Numbered from the stretch's first letter, positions 7,578 through 16,953 are shown. The stretch: 64,000 nucleotides of DNA from Sporosarcina sp. FSL K6-1522 (GCF_038622445.1 NZ_CP152019.1:3570501-3634500), one strand, 5' to 3'. Notes: generated from the sequence alone by a model not told the origin. A program made the numbers and translations.

Positions 7578-7999
7578 ATGCTACTGTTTTCATATAAAAA
7601 AATCATTTTACGTTTAATCCTGCTTGCTGTGTTATTTGTGTCATCCGGGCAGACGTATGAGCAATAATCCATCATTCCAGATCCTGAACACTGGTTGCCA
7701 GGATAACTGCTGGAATCCGTACTTTCCAAACTGGAAATCCCTTATTGGGGCATCACCGTTTCTGTTGATGAGCCGGGCTATTCTACTTTGTAGAATTCTT
7801 GCTCAGAAAAGGCACGCATTTCTTCACGTTCGGCTTGGTCGCATAAGTGGTTTACTTCGAATTTCCGAAGCATAGCTTTCGTACATGGACGGCTGCTATC
7901 ATTACCTTCCTCATTGCGATGGCTGGTGAATACCATCAATCATTAACCGGAGGACGCACACCATCATTTCAAGACGTCATGCTTGGCACGGCAGATGCA
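7578..7999 (+). pseudogene. VanZ-family membrane protein, broken
   Basis: Two plus-strand frames together give a VanZ-like protein. The first part has KKIILRLILLAVLFVSSGQT, then ITVSVDE. After a frameshift comes FVEFLLRKGTHFFTFGLVA, then YFEFPKHSFRTW and MAGEYHQSLTGGRTPSFQDV. There are three internal stops and one frameshift. The sequence ends at the conserved 'D.ML..A' point exactly where repeat copy 4 begins, so its last transmembrane part is gone. Confidence 0.75.
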
Positions 8000-8030
8000 A
8001 TTGTGTGAGTGACTGTGGCACCTTTACATT
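7999..8030 (+). repeat. Dispersed 30-bp junction repeat, copy 4
   Basis: A full copy with a 2-base insertion (GACTGTGGCACC). vanZ sequence ends on its left and LXG linker sequence begins on its right, so the repeat is a clean boundary between unrelated sequences. Confidence 0.8.
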
Positions 8031-8177
8031 TACTTTTGAAACAACTTCATAGTAAACTGTTTGGCCTACAATATAAGTCCCTCTATTATGTAAAATGGCA
8101 TCTTGCCCGTTTATCGTATTTCTCTCACAAACCGTATAGTAAAACATAACATCATGATTTATGAGTTTCATCAGCAT
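8031..8177 (-). pseudogene. LXG toxin mid-region fragment
   Basis: About 48 codons include VGQTVYYEVVSKV, identical to residues near 285-297 of the locus's LXG proteins. The preceding stretch (FYYTVCERNTINGQDAILHN) differs from the main linker, so it may derive from a second LXG lineage. The fragment is cut by repeat copy 4 and has no tip. Confidence 0.65.
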
Positions 8178-8305
8178 TTTTTATGTTGTCCAAATGCATA
8201 AATTTCTCGCCAAAAAGCACTTGTTGCCTATTAAACAATCAAGTGCTTTCTGTAAACTGTTCTTCATTGTTAAAAGTTATCTAAGAATTCACTAATACCA
8301 TTTTC

Positions 8306-8701
8306 TCAAAAATGTATATTACTCATATCATCTGGGTTTTCCGGTTCCTGTTCATGGTCCCAAAAATAAATCTTCTCGTAAAAAGGTTCCTCCGTACCTA
8401 AGCATATAACATTGCCTGCTGGATCATCTGCTATTGGTATAAAGCCTTTAGCAAGTCTATATTCATATATATCTATAACTTTCTCTAGATTATCGTACAT
8501 TTCACCTATACCATTAAATACATTCAAAACACTTTCTCCCATTTTATCAGAAATAATAAATATACTTTCCTTCGGGTATCCACCATTCCATTTAAGTAAA
8601 AACTCAGTGTATTTTTCTGTTAATTTCACACCAGTATCTATTTCAAACTGTTTAATTCCTTCTTTAGTATGTTTCTTGTGAGAACCTTCAATTTTGGACA
8701 T
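8306..8701 (-). CDS. SMI1/KNR4 (SUKH-1) family immunity protein
   Basis: This 131-residue protein is a standard SUKH-1 protein: an N-terminal helix IKQFEIDTGVKLTEKYTEFL, then LKWNGGYPKES, and the diagnostic IPIADDPAGNVICLG followed by KIYFWDHE. A ribosome site GGAGG precedes the ATG. The remains of an HNH-type tip end 14 bases upstream, so this was its immunity protein. The DPAGN core is intact. Confidence 0.9.
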   Translation of the reverse strand: MSKIEGSHKKHTKEGIKQFEIDTGVKLTEKYTEFLLKWNGGYPKESIFIISDKMGESVLNVFNGIGEMYDNLEKVIDIYEYRLAKGFIPIADDPAGNVICLGTEEPFYEKIYFWDHEQEPENPDDMSNIHF

Positions 8702-8715
8702 TTTTATATCCTCCC

Positions 8716-8833
8716 TTATTTTTCCCCATTAACTGTTGATATTCCTCCTGTATGAGTAAATTGTCTATGAATATCTTTATCTACTAGAATCATCGTTCTC
8801 CCATCTTGATGATGCCTGGATACATCATAAAGG
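8716..8833 (-). pseudogene. HNH (HHQD) nuclease toxin-tip relic
   Basis: The last 38 codons of a tip read YDVSRHHQDGRTMILVDKDI and then HRQFTHTGGIS. The HHxD ... V..IH..F.HTGG pattern is the typical end of the LHH/WHH group of HNH toxins. A stop codon lies immediately upstream in frame, so neither linker nor the first half of the nuclease remains. Confidence 0.7.
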
Positions 8834-8895
8834 GATTACAAGAGTTATCACTATTCAATTATTTATAAGCGGTTAATTCGACACCCCTTAAACCA

Positions 8896-8929
8896 TAAAA
8901 AATGACCTTGATATAATTTCAAGGTCATC
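8896..8929 (-). terminator. Terminator after the Imm70 gene
   Basis: TGACCTTGA and TCAAGGTCA form a perfect stem followed on the minus strand by a T-rich tract. It is a member of the CCTTGA/TCAAGG hairpin family that separates modules here. Confidence 0.75.
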
Positions 8930-8945
8930 AATGGAGGAATATTAT

Positions 8946-9362
8946 TTATATGCTCTCTATATAAACATCTGAATTAGTTTTTTGTCCCTTCTCTAATGCT
9001 TTCATTAACATATCTATTAAGCCCTCACCCTCACTTGTTATAAAATAATTAGATAAGGTTGTTATATCCTTACTAATATTATCACCCCAAGGCGGTCTTT
9101 TAGATAAGTCTTCAATATCCCATACTACTTGTGATGGACTAAATTTCTGTAATTCCTTTTTAATTGCTTCTAATTCGTTAATAGCGCTATCAGTATTCTT
9201 ATTCTCAAGTTTCCCATTATAAAGTTCATTTAATAAAAAAGGATAATCAGTTCCCCATCCATTTCGTTCTAAATGGTAGCTTATTGTAGAGAAAAAAGAG
9301 TGTAAGAAATCACGATGCCCGACTTGATACCAGTAATATTTCACCTTAAATCCAACAGCCAT
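8946..9362 (-). CDS. Imm70-family immunity protein
   Basis: From the ATG behind GAGGTGGGAAGG the protein is 138 residues and begins MAVGFKVKYYWYQVGHRDFL, a pattern I recognise from the Imm70 family. The conserved WGTDYPFLLNELYNGKL follows. A TTG six codons earlier overlaps the toxin stop but has no better ribosome site. Its partner is the PD-(D/E)XK-type tip immediately upstream. Confidence 0.8.
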   Translation of the reverse strand: MAVGFKVKYYWYQVGHRDFLHSFFSTISYHLERNGWGTDYPFLLNELYNGKLENKNTDSAINELEAIKKELQKFSPSQVVWDIEDLSKRPPWGDNISKDITTLSNYFITSEGEGLIDMLMKALEKGQKTNSDVYIESI

Positions 9363-9376
9363 CCTTCCCACCTCAA

Positions 9377-10075
9377 TCAATTTGTTTTAAATCTTATATC
9401 TACTTTACCATTTGTTTTATTCATAATCTTTTCATACAATTCTTCTAGTATTTCATCTGATATATTTTGTCCTCTAATATCAATTATTACAGACTGTTTT
9501 GTACCATTAGGCAAATCACTTAATCTTTTTTCTACCTGTTTTGACACGTTACTAACTAATCTGCTCCTACCGCTTGAAGTAGTAATTTTATAATTTTTCA
9601 CTTCAATGCTATGCCCCGTCTGATACAAATCCGGTCTAGAACTACCTTTTTCTCCAATAGTCTGTACTTTATTGCCTTCAAGGTTTCGGAATGTGCCCGC
9701 AGTAATCATCGTACCGATCAGCTGCTCTTGTTCCTTTATCCATAAGTCATTAGGATTTAAGTACACTTTTGGGAACAGTTCCGTTCGAAGGCCACTTCGA
9801 AACGTCTGTACATTCCATTGGCTTGGCACAAAGTTTATGGCACTGACTCCTGCTTGAAACAGTCCCTCCATATCCGTCAGCCACGCGTTCATCGTCTGCA
9901 AGTCTTGTTCAATAGGAGCTAGCGCGTAAGTCTGCGTTGCATCAAATTCATAAAGCTGCGAAATGGTATCCGTACGTTTTCGCTTAGAACGAAGAACTCC
10001 CTCCTGCACATCACTATCATCTAAGTGAGGGAGTCTGACAATGTAACTCACCTTATCCATTGCCTCTTCCGTCAA
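9377..10075 (-). CDS. N-truncated LXG toxin with PD-(D/E)XK-type nuclease tip
   Basis: The frame is open from 10147 and matches the intact LXG toxin from about residue 100 (ELEQGLQLIGHLTASL) to residue 262. It then passes directly into a tip without the pre-toxin TG linker. The tip has SSRPDLYQTGHSIEVKNY, a D...EVK nuclease pattern, then KQVEKRLSDLPNG, VIIDIRGQNIS and a C-terminal strand. The first 100 LXG residues are missing, so it should not be secreted as it stands. The junction point differs from other modules, which shows recombination within the head. Confidence 0.75.
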   Translation of the reverse strand: MTEEAMDKVSYIVRLPHLDDSDVQEGVLRSKRKRTDTISQLYEFDATQTYALAPIEQDLQTMNAWLTDMEGLFQAGVSAINFVPSQWNVQTFRSGLRTELFPKVYLNPNDLWIKEQEQLIGTMITAGTFRNLEGNKVQTIGEKGSSRPDLYQTGHSIEVKNYKITTSSGRSRLVSNVSKQVEKRLSDLPNGTKQSVIIDIRGQNISDEILEELYEKIMNKTNGKVDIRFKTN

Positions 10076-10163
10076 ACTGGCGGTAAGATGACCAATCAGC
10101 TGAAGTCCCTGTTCTAGCTCCTTATAGAAGAGAAATTCGACATCCCATTATCCAAAATTAATA

Positions 10164-10197
10164 AAACCTCAGAGAATGTCTAATTTTCTCTAAGGTT
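10164..10197. terminator. Hairpin at the edge of the IS4 relic
   Basis: AACCTCAGAGAA pairs with TTCTCTAAGGTT. It lies between the truncated LXG gene and the transposase relic. The surrounding 10148-10350 carries no gene that I can see. Confidence 0.45.
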
Positions 10198-10350
10198 CTA
10201 ATAATTACGCTTGTGTTAAGGAAGTAATATAGCAATTCAAGCGTGTTGATTATCCAAAATCATATAGATGTAAAAAGACTTATCCTGTAAAAAGTACAAT
10301 ACTCTTTTAAAATAACAACCATCCCTGATTTCCAATCAATCGGGGGCTCA

Positions 10351-10775
10351 TCGTGCAACCGTTTGCGATGGAAGACGGGATTTTCCTACTGTAATGGTGT
10401 TAGAATCGACGATTAAAAGTTTATTTGGTATCTTGATGGCTCGGCGAGTCTCTCGATTACATTTTGACACCATAAGGTCAAACAGGTTTTTTATCGATTC
10501 AAAATTGAGTTATCCTGTTTTTTAGATAATGTCGAATAGTTGATGGAAGGTAGACCAACACTTGGTCTAACATCCGCACAATACTGGTAACTTTTCCATT
10601 CACATGTCACTGCAGTAATGAAGTATTCGATCAATGTCATGACATCCAACTTGCCTGCTGTATCCTCGTAGCTAACCGCTTCTATCAATAAATTAAGCTC
10701 TTCCGGAAATACAAATTTTTGAATCAAATTCGAGAATAAGATATTTTTTGTATTATATTGGATTTTCATGGACAA
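10351..10775 (-). pseudogene. IS4-family transposase relic (N-terminal part)
   Basis: The first 94 codons (FSNLIQKFVFPEELNLLIEA, then ADVRPSVGLPSINYSTLSKK) match the N terminus of IS4-type DDE transposases. After a frame break the sequence continues MVSKCNRETRRAIKIPNKLL and IVDSNTITVGKSRLP, which contains the first catalytic aspartate (VDS). The rest, including the second Asp and Glu, is missing, so the element is dead. I did not find its inverted repeats. Confidence 0.75.
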
Positions 10776-10894
10776 TTAACACACTTGCTTTACATGACTG
10801 CTTTCTAGCCATGTAAAAACTATTCTGTGCAAATCGCATGGATGATAAATACGGCAATATAACCCTATTTCCGTTAAATAATATCTTTAATATT

Positions 10895-11326
10895 TTACAA
10901 TACGTTCTGCAATGCTTCATTAATCATTTCTTCAAAACTGTTATATTCCCCTACTATATCCCCGCTTGGCTTATCGAGTTCAAGGAATACATAATTGTCT
11001 GTATCCAGGCAATACCAAGAAATACTTGAATCCCCAAAAAACAAATAATTACTATCCCATTCATTATCTCGCCATATTTCATTTGCTGCAATAAAACTAT
11101 TATTCCCATCATCAAATTGCGCATTGTATATAACTAGTCCATTAAACTCTAACCCATTTACCTTTTTCAATAAATTTTCGTATTCACTTATCCATAGATT
11201 TTCACGTATATTTCTTGAAGTCCACTCTTTTATCGCTTGAATGTCTTTATCACTTGCAGGTAACATAATTGATTTCCCATCTCGATTTTTAATTTTTTCA
11301 ATGTCATCCAATAAATCTAAATCCAT
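10895..11326 (-). CDS. YrhA/SMI1-like (SUKH) immunity protein
   Basis: Starting at the ATG behind GGGGTGAG, this is a 143-residue protein with DIEKIKNRDG, then SRNIRENLWISEYENLLKKV, NGLEFNGLVIYNA and the strand region YLFFGDSSISWYCLD. This is the YrhA branch of the SUKH superfamily. It begins 13 bases after the HNH toxin gene stop and ends near the IS4 relic. It should protect against the HNH tip encoded upstream. Confidence 0.8.
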   Translation of the reverse strand: MDLDLLDDIEKIKNRDGKSIMLPASDKDIQAIKEWTSRNIRENLWISEYENLLKKVNGLEFNGLVIYNAQFDDGNNSFIAANEIWRDNEWDSNYLFFGDSSISWYCLDTDNYVFLELDKPSGDIVGEYNSFEEMINEALQNVL

Positions 11327-11339
11327 ATTCTCACCCCTA

Positions 11340-12608
11340 TTATTTAGTTGTTGGATATATAAATCCTTCTGGGATTGGCCATTTAATATCAATTGAGTCT
11401 CCAACTTTCATGCCTTTTGTTAAACTTTTTTGTGAATTGGTAAGAACTTTATGATATGGGTCATTTTTAATTAAGATTAAATTTTTGAAGTCATTTGTTC
11501 CTCCATCGTCTAAAGGTAGTTTATGGTGAACCTGATATCCATCTGGAACCAATCCATTCTTCAAATTTTTAATATCTGCTTCCGTTAAACCTGCATCAAA
11601 TAGTTGTTCTATTTTTTTCTTATCACTAGCCAAATCTAGTAGATAATTTTTTCTCACAGAACTATTGAATTTATTTCTTAGTTGCTTGAACTCTTCTCGA
11701 TCACGCTTAGTATAGGTTACTTCTCTTTCCAAAACATCCTTTAATAATACTTCTTTTCCTTTTAACTTACCCACGTGTTCGACACCTTCACCCGTACTCT
11801 TAGCCCCAACATCGATATTTCCACTTTTTACACTCGTAGAAATATCCATTTTTGCAGATGGCATATTAAATGCAAAGGCATCTGTACCCGTTCGGTAATA
11901 ATTAGTAGATAAAAGATCTAGTTGATTTTGTGTTTTGCCCAGTGAGCTGCCGACGACATCCTGGTAAATTGGTGAATAGATGGACGTCACGTTCTCTGTA
12001 CTTACCACATTTCTTACTTGATATAAATTCTGTCCTTTTACGGCGAATTTCCCACCCGTACTTGCCCAGCCAGCAACGGGTATCATCGCCCCAAATGAAA
12101 GGGCCGCATTCGTTACATCTCCTCGGACTGAATAGATGATTCCGTTTGCGCCATCCGCTACTTCCCCAACAACGTGGACAAGCCCGGCAATGTCTAAGAC
12201 AAACTGAACAGTATCGAGTACCTTATTTTCTTTCGGTTTGTCGATTTCTACGTCCTTATATTCAACTTTGGACACCACTTCATAGTAAACTGTCTGGCCT
12301 ACCCTATACTCTTTAATGAGTAAACCATTTTCATACGCATGATATTTTATATCTTCTCCTACGTTTTCTCCAATAGTCTGTACTTTCTTTCCTTCCAGGT
12401 TTCGGAATGTACCCGCAGTAATCATCGTACCGATCAGCTGCTCTTGTTCCTTTATCCATAAATCACCAGGATTTAAGTACACTTTTGGGAACATTTCCGT
12501 TCGAAGGCCACTTCGAAACGTCTGTACATTCCATTGACTTGGCACGAAGTTTATGGCACTGACGCCTGCTTGAAACAGTCCCTCCATATCCGTCAGCCAC
12601 GCGTTCAT
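11340..12608 (-). CDS. LXG toxin with HNH nuclease tip, head interrupted by a stop
   Basis: The 422 codons cover LXG residues 183 onward, the mid-region, the pre-toxin TG linker (LDIAGLVHVVGEVADGANGI) and a classical HNH tip with YQVHHKLPLDDGGTNDFKNL followed by ILIKNDPYH. Upstream, the same frame continues to about 12783, but the codon that is CAG in the intact toxin (Gln181) is TAG at 12612-12614. The extreme N terminus is absent beyond 12783. The HNH motif itself is complete. The YrhA-type gene at 10895 is the probable immunity partner. Confidence 0.8.
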   Translation of the reverse strand: MNAWLTDMEGLFQAGVSAINFVPSQWNVQTFRSGLRTEMFPKVYLNPGDLWIKEQEQLIGTMITAGTFRNLEGKKVQTIGENVGEDIKYHAYENGLLIKEYRVGQTVYYEVVSKVEYKDVEIDKPKENKVLDTVQFVLDIAGLVHVVGEVADGANGIIYSVRGDVTNAALSFGAMIPVAGWASTGGKFAVKGQNLYQVRNVVSTENVTSIYSPIYQDVVGSSLGKTQNQLDLLSTNYYRTGTDAFAFNMPSAKMDISTSVKSGNIDVGAKSTGEGVEHVGKLKGKEVLLKDVLEREVTYTKRDREEFKQLRNKFNSSVRKNYLLDLASDKKKIEQLFDAGLTEADIKNLKNGLVPDGYQVHHKLPLDDGGTNDFKNLILIKNDPYHKVLTNSQKSLTKGMKVGDSIDIKWPIPEGFIYPTTK

Positions 12609-12963
12609 CGTCTACAAGTCTTGTTCAATAGGAGCTAGCGCGTAAGTCTGCGTTGCATCAAATTCGTAAAGCTGCGAAATGGTATCCGTACGTTTTCGCT
12701 TAGAACGAAGGACTCCCTCCTGCACATCACTATCATCTAAGTGAGGCAGTCTGACAATTTCGCTCACATGATCCATGATACCGCTGTTATAGCTAGTCTA
12801 GTCGGGACTTCCCCTCACAATAAAACAATACTTTGACTTTTTAGCTTTCACAAGATTTGAGACATTTCACCATAAATTCACTCTATCAATTCACCCCACT
12901 CCAAACTTTTAGGAAATCAAGTGATTTTGTACATTTTTTGAGTTTAATAATATTCGAGAATTT

Positions 12964-13374
12964 TTATAATTTGTTTTGTTGTAAAAATGCTTCTAAAATC
13001 CTTTCAATAGGTAAACTAGCATTTTTTAGTAATTTCTCTACTTTGTCCTTTATTTGCTTATTAGAAGCAATTATTTTTTTATACTCTTCACCATCAAAAG
13101 AACGTAAAGAATCTATTGCATATTCAGCCACTTCATCACTCTCATTAAGTAAATCTAATAATAAATTAAATCCATATACTCCGTTATTTTCATCTATACA
13201 GTAGGCTAATCTAATTTTATATTTATCATCTTTATCTTTTAATCCTCGAATTAAATTCTCCCAATCAATATTAGTAAACTCACCCATCAATTCTTGCACA
13301 TACATAAATTCATCGTCATAAAAATAATTATCTGCGCTATTTTCAGATAATACTGCATCTACTTTTTCGTACAT
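12964..13374 (-). CDS. Probable HEAT-like helical immunity protein
   Basis: A 136-residue acidic, all-helical protein. Two segments (NLIRGLKDKDDKYKIRLAYC and LLLDLLNESDEVAEYAIDSL) resemble paired HEAT-type repeats. It lies 13 bases after the EndoU-type toxin pseudogene and has a good AGGAGG-like site. Position and composition argue for EndoU immunity. I cannot assign a numbered Imm family. Confidence 0.6.
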   Translation of the reverse strand: MYEKVDAVLSENSADNYFYDDEFMYVQELMGEFTNIDWENLIRGLKDKDDKYKIRLAYCIDENNGVYGFNLLLDLLNESDEVAEYAIDSLRSFDGEEYKKIIASNKQIKDKVEKLLKNASLPIERILEAFLQQNKL

Positions 13375-13387
13375 TCACTTTCCTCCT

Positions 13388-14658
13388 CTATTTACTAAAA
13401 CCACCTGGTAATGGAGCATTAATTTGTCCTGTTGGGTAGCCGCTAACTACCGTATCACCTATTTTAATAACATCAATTTCTACACCATCAACAATCCCCC
13501 TATGGAAAGTTGCTCCATCTCTACCTCTAATACTTATTGGAGGAGAATTACCAATATCAGTTATACTATCTAAGATTTTAATATCACTCCAACCCCCAGG
13601 GAATATTGTACTATTTTTTATTTTCGAAAGATTCCCATCAGGAAATCGAGTTATATATTTGATATCTTTTGTACCATCAGGGTTGATTTTAATAGCTTCT
13701 GTAGCATAGTTAGAATGGCTATTATTAATGTTTGATGAATGCCCCCCAATAATTTCATTTTTATTAGGGTTCTTTCTCTGCCCCAAAAGGATTTTTTCCT
13801 TCATTTCAGGTGTGATAATTGATTTAGCTCCGCTGACTGGCTTACTATTATTAACCGTACCCTTAGCCCCAACATCCACATTCTTTACTTCAACCTTAAC
13901 ATCTCCACTTTTGACACTTGTAGGGATATCCATTTTTGCAGATGGTATATTAAATGCAAACGCATCTGTACCTGTTCGGTAATAATTAGTAGATAAAAGA
14001 TCTAGTTGATTTTGTGTTTTGCCCAGTGAGCTGCTGACGACATCTTGGTAAATTGGTGAATAGATGGACATCACGTGCTCTGTACTTACCACATTTCTTA
14101 CTTGATATAAATCCTGTCCTTTACGGCGAATTTTCCACCCGTACTTGCCCATCCAGCAACGGGTATCATCGCCCCAAATGAAAGGGCTGCATTCGTTACA
14201 TCTCCTCTCGCCGCATAGATTACACCATTTGCGCCATCCGCTAATTCACCTACAACAGGTACAAGCCCGGCAATATCCAAGACAAACTGAAAAGTATCCA
14301 GCACCTTATTCTCTTTCGGTTTATCGACTGTAACGCTCTTTTCTTTATATTCAACCTTGGACACTACTTCATAGAAAACTGTTTGGCCTTCAACATACTC
14401 TTTAATGAGTAAACTATTTTCATATGCATGATATTTTACATTTTCCCCTACGTTTTCTCCAATAGTCTCTACTTTCTTTCCTTCAAGGTTTCGGAATGTG
14501 CCCGCAGTAATCATCGTACCGATCAGCTGCTCTTGTTCCTTTATCCATAATTCACCAGGATTTAAGTACACTTTTGGGAACAATTCCGTTCTAATTTCTC
14601 TTCCTAGGTCCTGATGAATATTCCGTCTATACAGATCAAAGTTTATGGGGTACAACAT
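13388..14658 (-). pseudogene. N-truncated LXG toxin with EndoU nuclease tip, frameshifted
   Basis: The 5' part begins at the alternative head junction (MLYPINFDLYRRNIHQDLG) and runs through the mid-region and TG linker. One T is missing in a run near 14118, which shifts the frame; the rest reads on from there as linker plus tip. The tip has NEIIGGHSSNI, then NPDGTKDIKYITRFPDGNLS, KIKNSTIFPGGWSDIKI and GRDGATFHRGIVDGVEIDVI, the layout of bacterial EndoU endoribonucleases in polymorphic toxins. The single-base change in a homopolymer could be reversible. Confidence 0.8.
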
Positions 14659-16845
14659 TCGTAATCTAGAAATTTCAGTGAAGCATCATCCATATCATCC
14701 AAAGTTTAAATTTGATTAAAATTGTATATTCAATTCTTCTCGAATCACCTTTTATAAATATTCTTCAAAACTTCTTGCTATTATTTTTTTCACCAAAATC
14801 AAAGTTAAATGTAGTGATTTCTGTATTAGAAGAATTAAAACCTGCTGGATTCCCTACACCATCGATTTCAATAACGTTAAAATTCTCATGCCCTTCAAGA
14901 AGAATATTTCTAAACTGTAGAAACCTCTCCAATACTTAAATTGCGGCACCCTTGAAACTAATCTGTTGTATATTTTTAACCACCTACGGACATTTGGCGC
15001 AAGCCCATTCCTTGCTTTAGGCCTACAAAAAAAACAGTGGCAGTCGAATTTCCCAACTACCACCATTTTATCATTCATTCCATTCAACTTACTTTACATC
15101 TTTAATAATAACTTCATATACCTCTTCAATAGCTCCATCTACCGGCACCAATGCGTAATAACTCTGATCATTATCTAACATAAATTGAACCAACTTTGTA
15201 TCGGTATGCTTCCAATGATTTTTCATACTTGGATAGTAGTCTTCCAAATCATCTTTATAATCCAATTGCAATATAAATTCTTTTTCTGTCATTGCAAAAA
15301 CAATTAAAGTACCCAGAAGATTTTTTCGCTTATTTTCTTCTTCATACTCTTCGAATAAGAACCAGATTTGGCCTAACCCTATTGATTGTTTGTATTTTTC
15401 GTAAAAACTACGATCATCCATTATCTTATAATCATGGATCAACTCATTAACAAATGCGTGCCATTTTATTGGAATCATCTTTTCCAACGAAGGATTATTG
15501 TCAATTCCTTCTTGTCCTTCTTCCACCTCTTCAATGTCATCCTCATTGCTGTATTTACTCATGGAGATAGGTTTGAATTTCATTGCATTCTTGTAATGTG
15601 CCAAATCGTACGGATAGCGATTATGATTGATAAGGCTTGCATCATCTAGCTCTAATATCTTCGCCAATGCGGCTGTTTCAAAGCTCCAAAAACCTACATA
15701 TCCCGGTTCTTTATGCGCATTCTTCCATCCGTAATCATAATGGCCTTTTAACCATTCTTTCTCCATATACGCTTGCATTCGTTTAGATGCTGCTTTCTTA
15801 TCCGTTTGCGCAAGTTCTATAATTTCTCTCGTTTTGGCATATGGATTTTCTTCAAAATAAACATTGGAGATTTTTGTCCAACCAATATCACTAGCACATA
15901 ATAAAAAATCAATAACGGAATCATTCATATTTTCCTTCACAACTAACTTACTTAATCGTTCTAGATTCTTTTTATCCGTTTCTAGTAATATTCCTAAAGA
16001 AACCATCCAAAGCAGATCTAAATATCCAACTTCCCTAGTCCCTATATGCTCTAAATTATCAATTGCATAATGAAAATCTTCTTCTATTGTATTGACGTCT
16101 TCTCCCAAAGAATACTTTGCCCTAATATCCTCCATCTCATATCTAAAACTTGCAAGATAGGTTCCTTCTATAATACTTTGATTATCTTTAGGATATCTTT
16201 GAATTCCATTTTCAATATCTTCTTCCAAACTTTTAATTTCCTCTCTATTTTCTTCAATAAACTCTTTATGGTATTCAATTCCTTTTCTACATTTTTCTTC
16301 GATGCATAGATGATCTCTCATTACATTTATTCCCTCCTCAGAATTAAGGCCAGTCTCCAATTATGTTCCCCTTGGTATCTAGCTTATATGTTTTTACATT
16401 CCCATTACTATCAACTTTTGATAGTACTCTTTCTACTTGCCCCTTTTCCAATGCCGACCTAATCTTTTTCGCTAATTTTTCATCTCCGTCAACCGCTTTC
16501 AATATTCTACTTCTTTTAGTTTTTTCACCAGTCAACCAATCATCTGACATTTGCGGTCCATCTTTAGCTGTTTTTCACAGTTGAGAACTACCAAACTTCG
16601 CTTCATCAATTACATATTTGATAGGTGATTTCACATTTGCATTTTCATATAATCCGTCAATCCCATGTACTATCTTATCATCTATGCTTGATGGTGCACC
16701 CCTGCCTATTGGCTTCAGGTCATATTCAGCATCTTTTAAGCTTTGATTGTTTACCAGATTATCAGATGATATGATTTCACCATAATTACCTTTTTGTTTA
16801 TTTGTAGCTGTTTTCACATCAAAGTCGGCGACATCAGTTTTTTAC
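14656..16845. repeat. Segmental duplication, copy A (PoNi plus broken PoNe)
   Basis: This 2.2-kb stretch is nearly identical to 22405-24595: a decayed 430-base gap, the DUF1911 gene, and the PoNe tip. Differences concentrate in the first 40 codons of the immunity gene and the last third of the tip. The gap (14660-15085) holds only degraded coding sequence, for instance minus-strand FRNILLEGHENFNVIEIDG followed by GVGNPAGF, perhaps a dead immunity gene. Confidence 0.8.
15089..16321 (-). CDS. PoNe immunity protein (PoNi, DUF1910/DUF1911), copy A
   Basis: From the ATG behind GAGGAGGG, 410 residues carry the helical DUF1910 region (RDHLCIEEKCRKGIEYHKEF ... YLDLLWMVSLGILLE) and the DUF1911 region (MEKEWLKGHYDYGWKNAHKE, then PGYVGFWSFETAALAKIL). 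It is about 95% identical to the second copy at 22839, diverging mainly in the N-terminal 45 residues. Its own toxin copy is broken, so it acts as spare or variant immunity against PoNe DNase. Confidence 0.88.
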   Translation of the reverse strand: MRDHLCIEEKCRKGIEYHKEFIEENREEIKSLEEDIENGIQRYPKDNQSIIEGTYLASFRYEMEDIRAKYSLGEDVNTIEEDFHYAIDNLEHIGTREVGYLDLLWMVSLGILLETDKKNLERLSKLVVKENMNDSVIDFLLCASDIGWTKISNVYFEENPYAKTREIIELAQTDKKAASKRMQAYMEKEWLKGHYDYGWKNAHKEPGYVGFWSFETAALAKILELDDASLINHNRYPYDLAHYKNAMKFKPISMSKYSNEDDIEEVEEGQEGIDNNPSLEKMIPIKWHAFVNELIHDYKIMDDRSFYEKYKQSIGLGQIWFLFEEYEEENKRKNLLGTLIVFAMTEKEFILQLDYKDDLEDYYPSMKNHWKHTDTKLVQFMLDNDQSYYALVPVDGAIEEVYEVIIKDVK

Positions 16846-16850
16846 TTCCA
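16344..16850 (-). pseudogene. PoNe DNase tip, broken copy
   Basis: The sequence matches residues about 464-626 of the intact LXG-PoNe toxin, including the PIKYVIDEAKFGSS catalytic strand. The glycine codon after GSSQL has become TGA (near 16577), and there is no head or linker beyond about 16850. The residues after the stop (KKIRSALEKGQVERV) differ from the intact copy (EKITEALEDGQVERV), which marks divergence or conversion from another allele. Confidence 0.8.
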
Positions 16851-16906
16851 TCATAACTACCATTGTTGCGATTCATTTTGAAAAAATGCAAGCAAGCGAA
16901 GATAAC

Positions 16907-16953
16907 AAAAAACAGGTCAATCATGGTGGTATCTGACCATAATCGACCTGTTT
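16907..16953. terminator. Hairpin between modules
   Basis: AAAACAGGTC and GACCTGTTTA form a stem with an additional inner pairing. The remainder of 16851-17104 shows nothing recognisable. Confidence 0.5.

Noticed and set aside
10491-10775. Independent small gene
   Set aside because: It is the N-terminal part of an IS4-type transposase whose remainder continues in another frame to 10351 and then ends.
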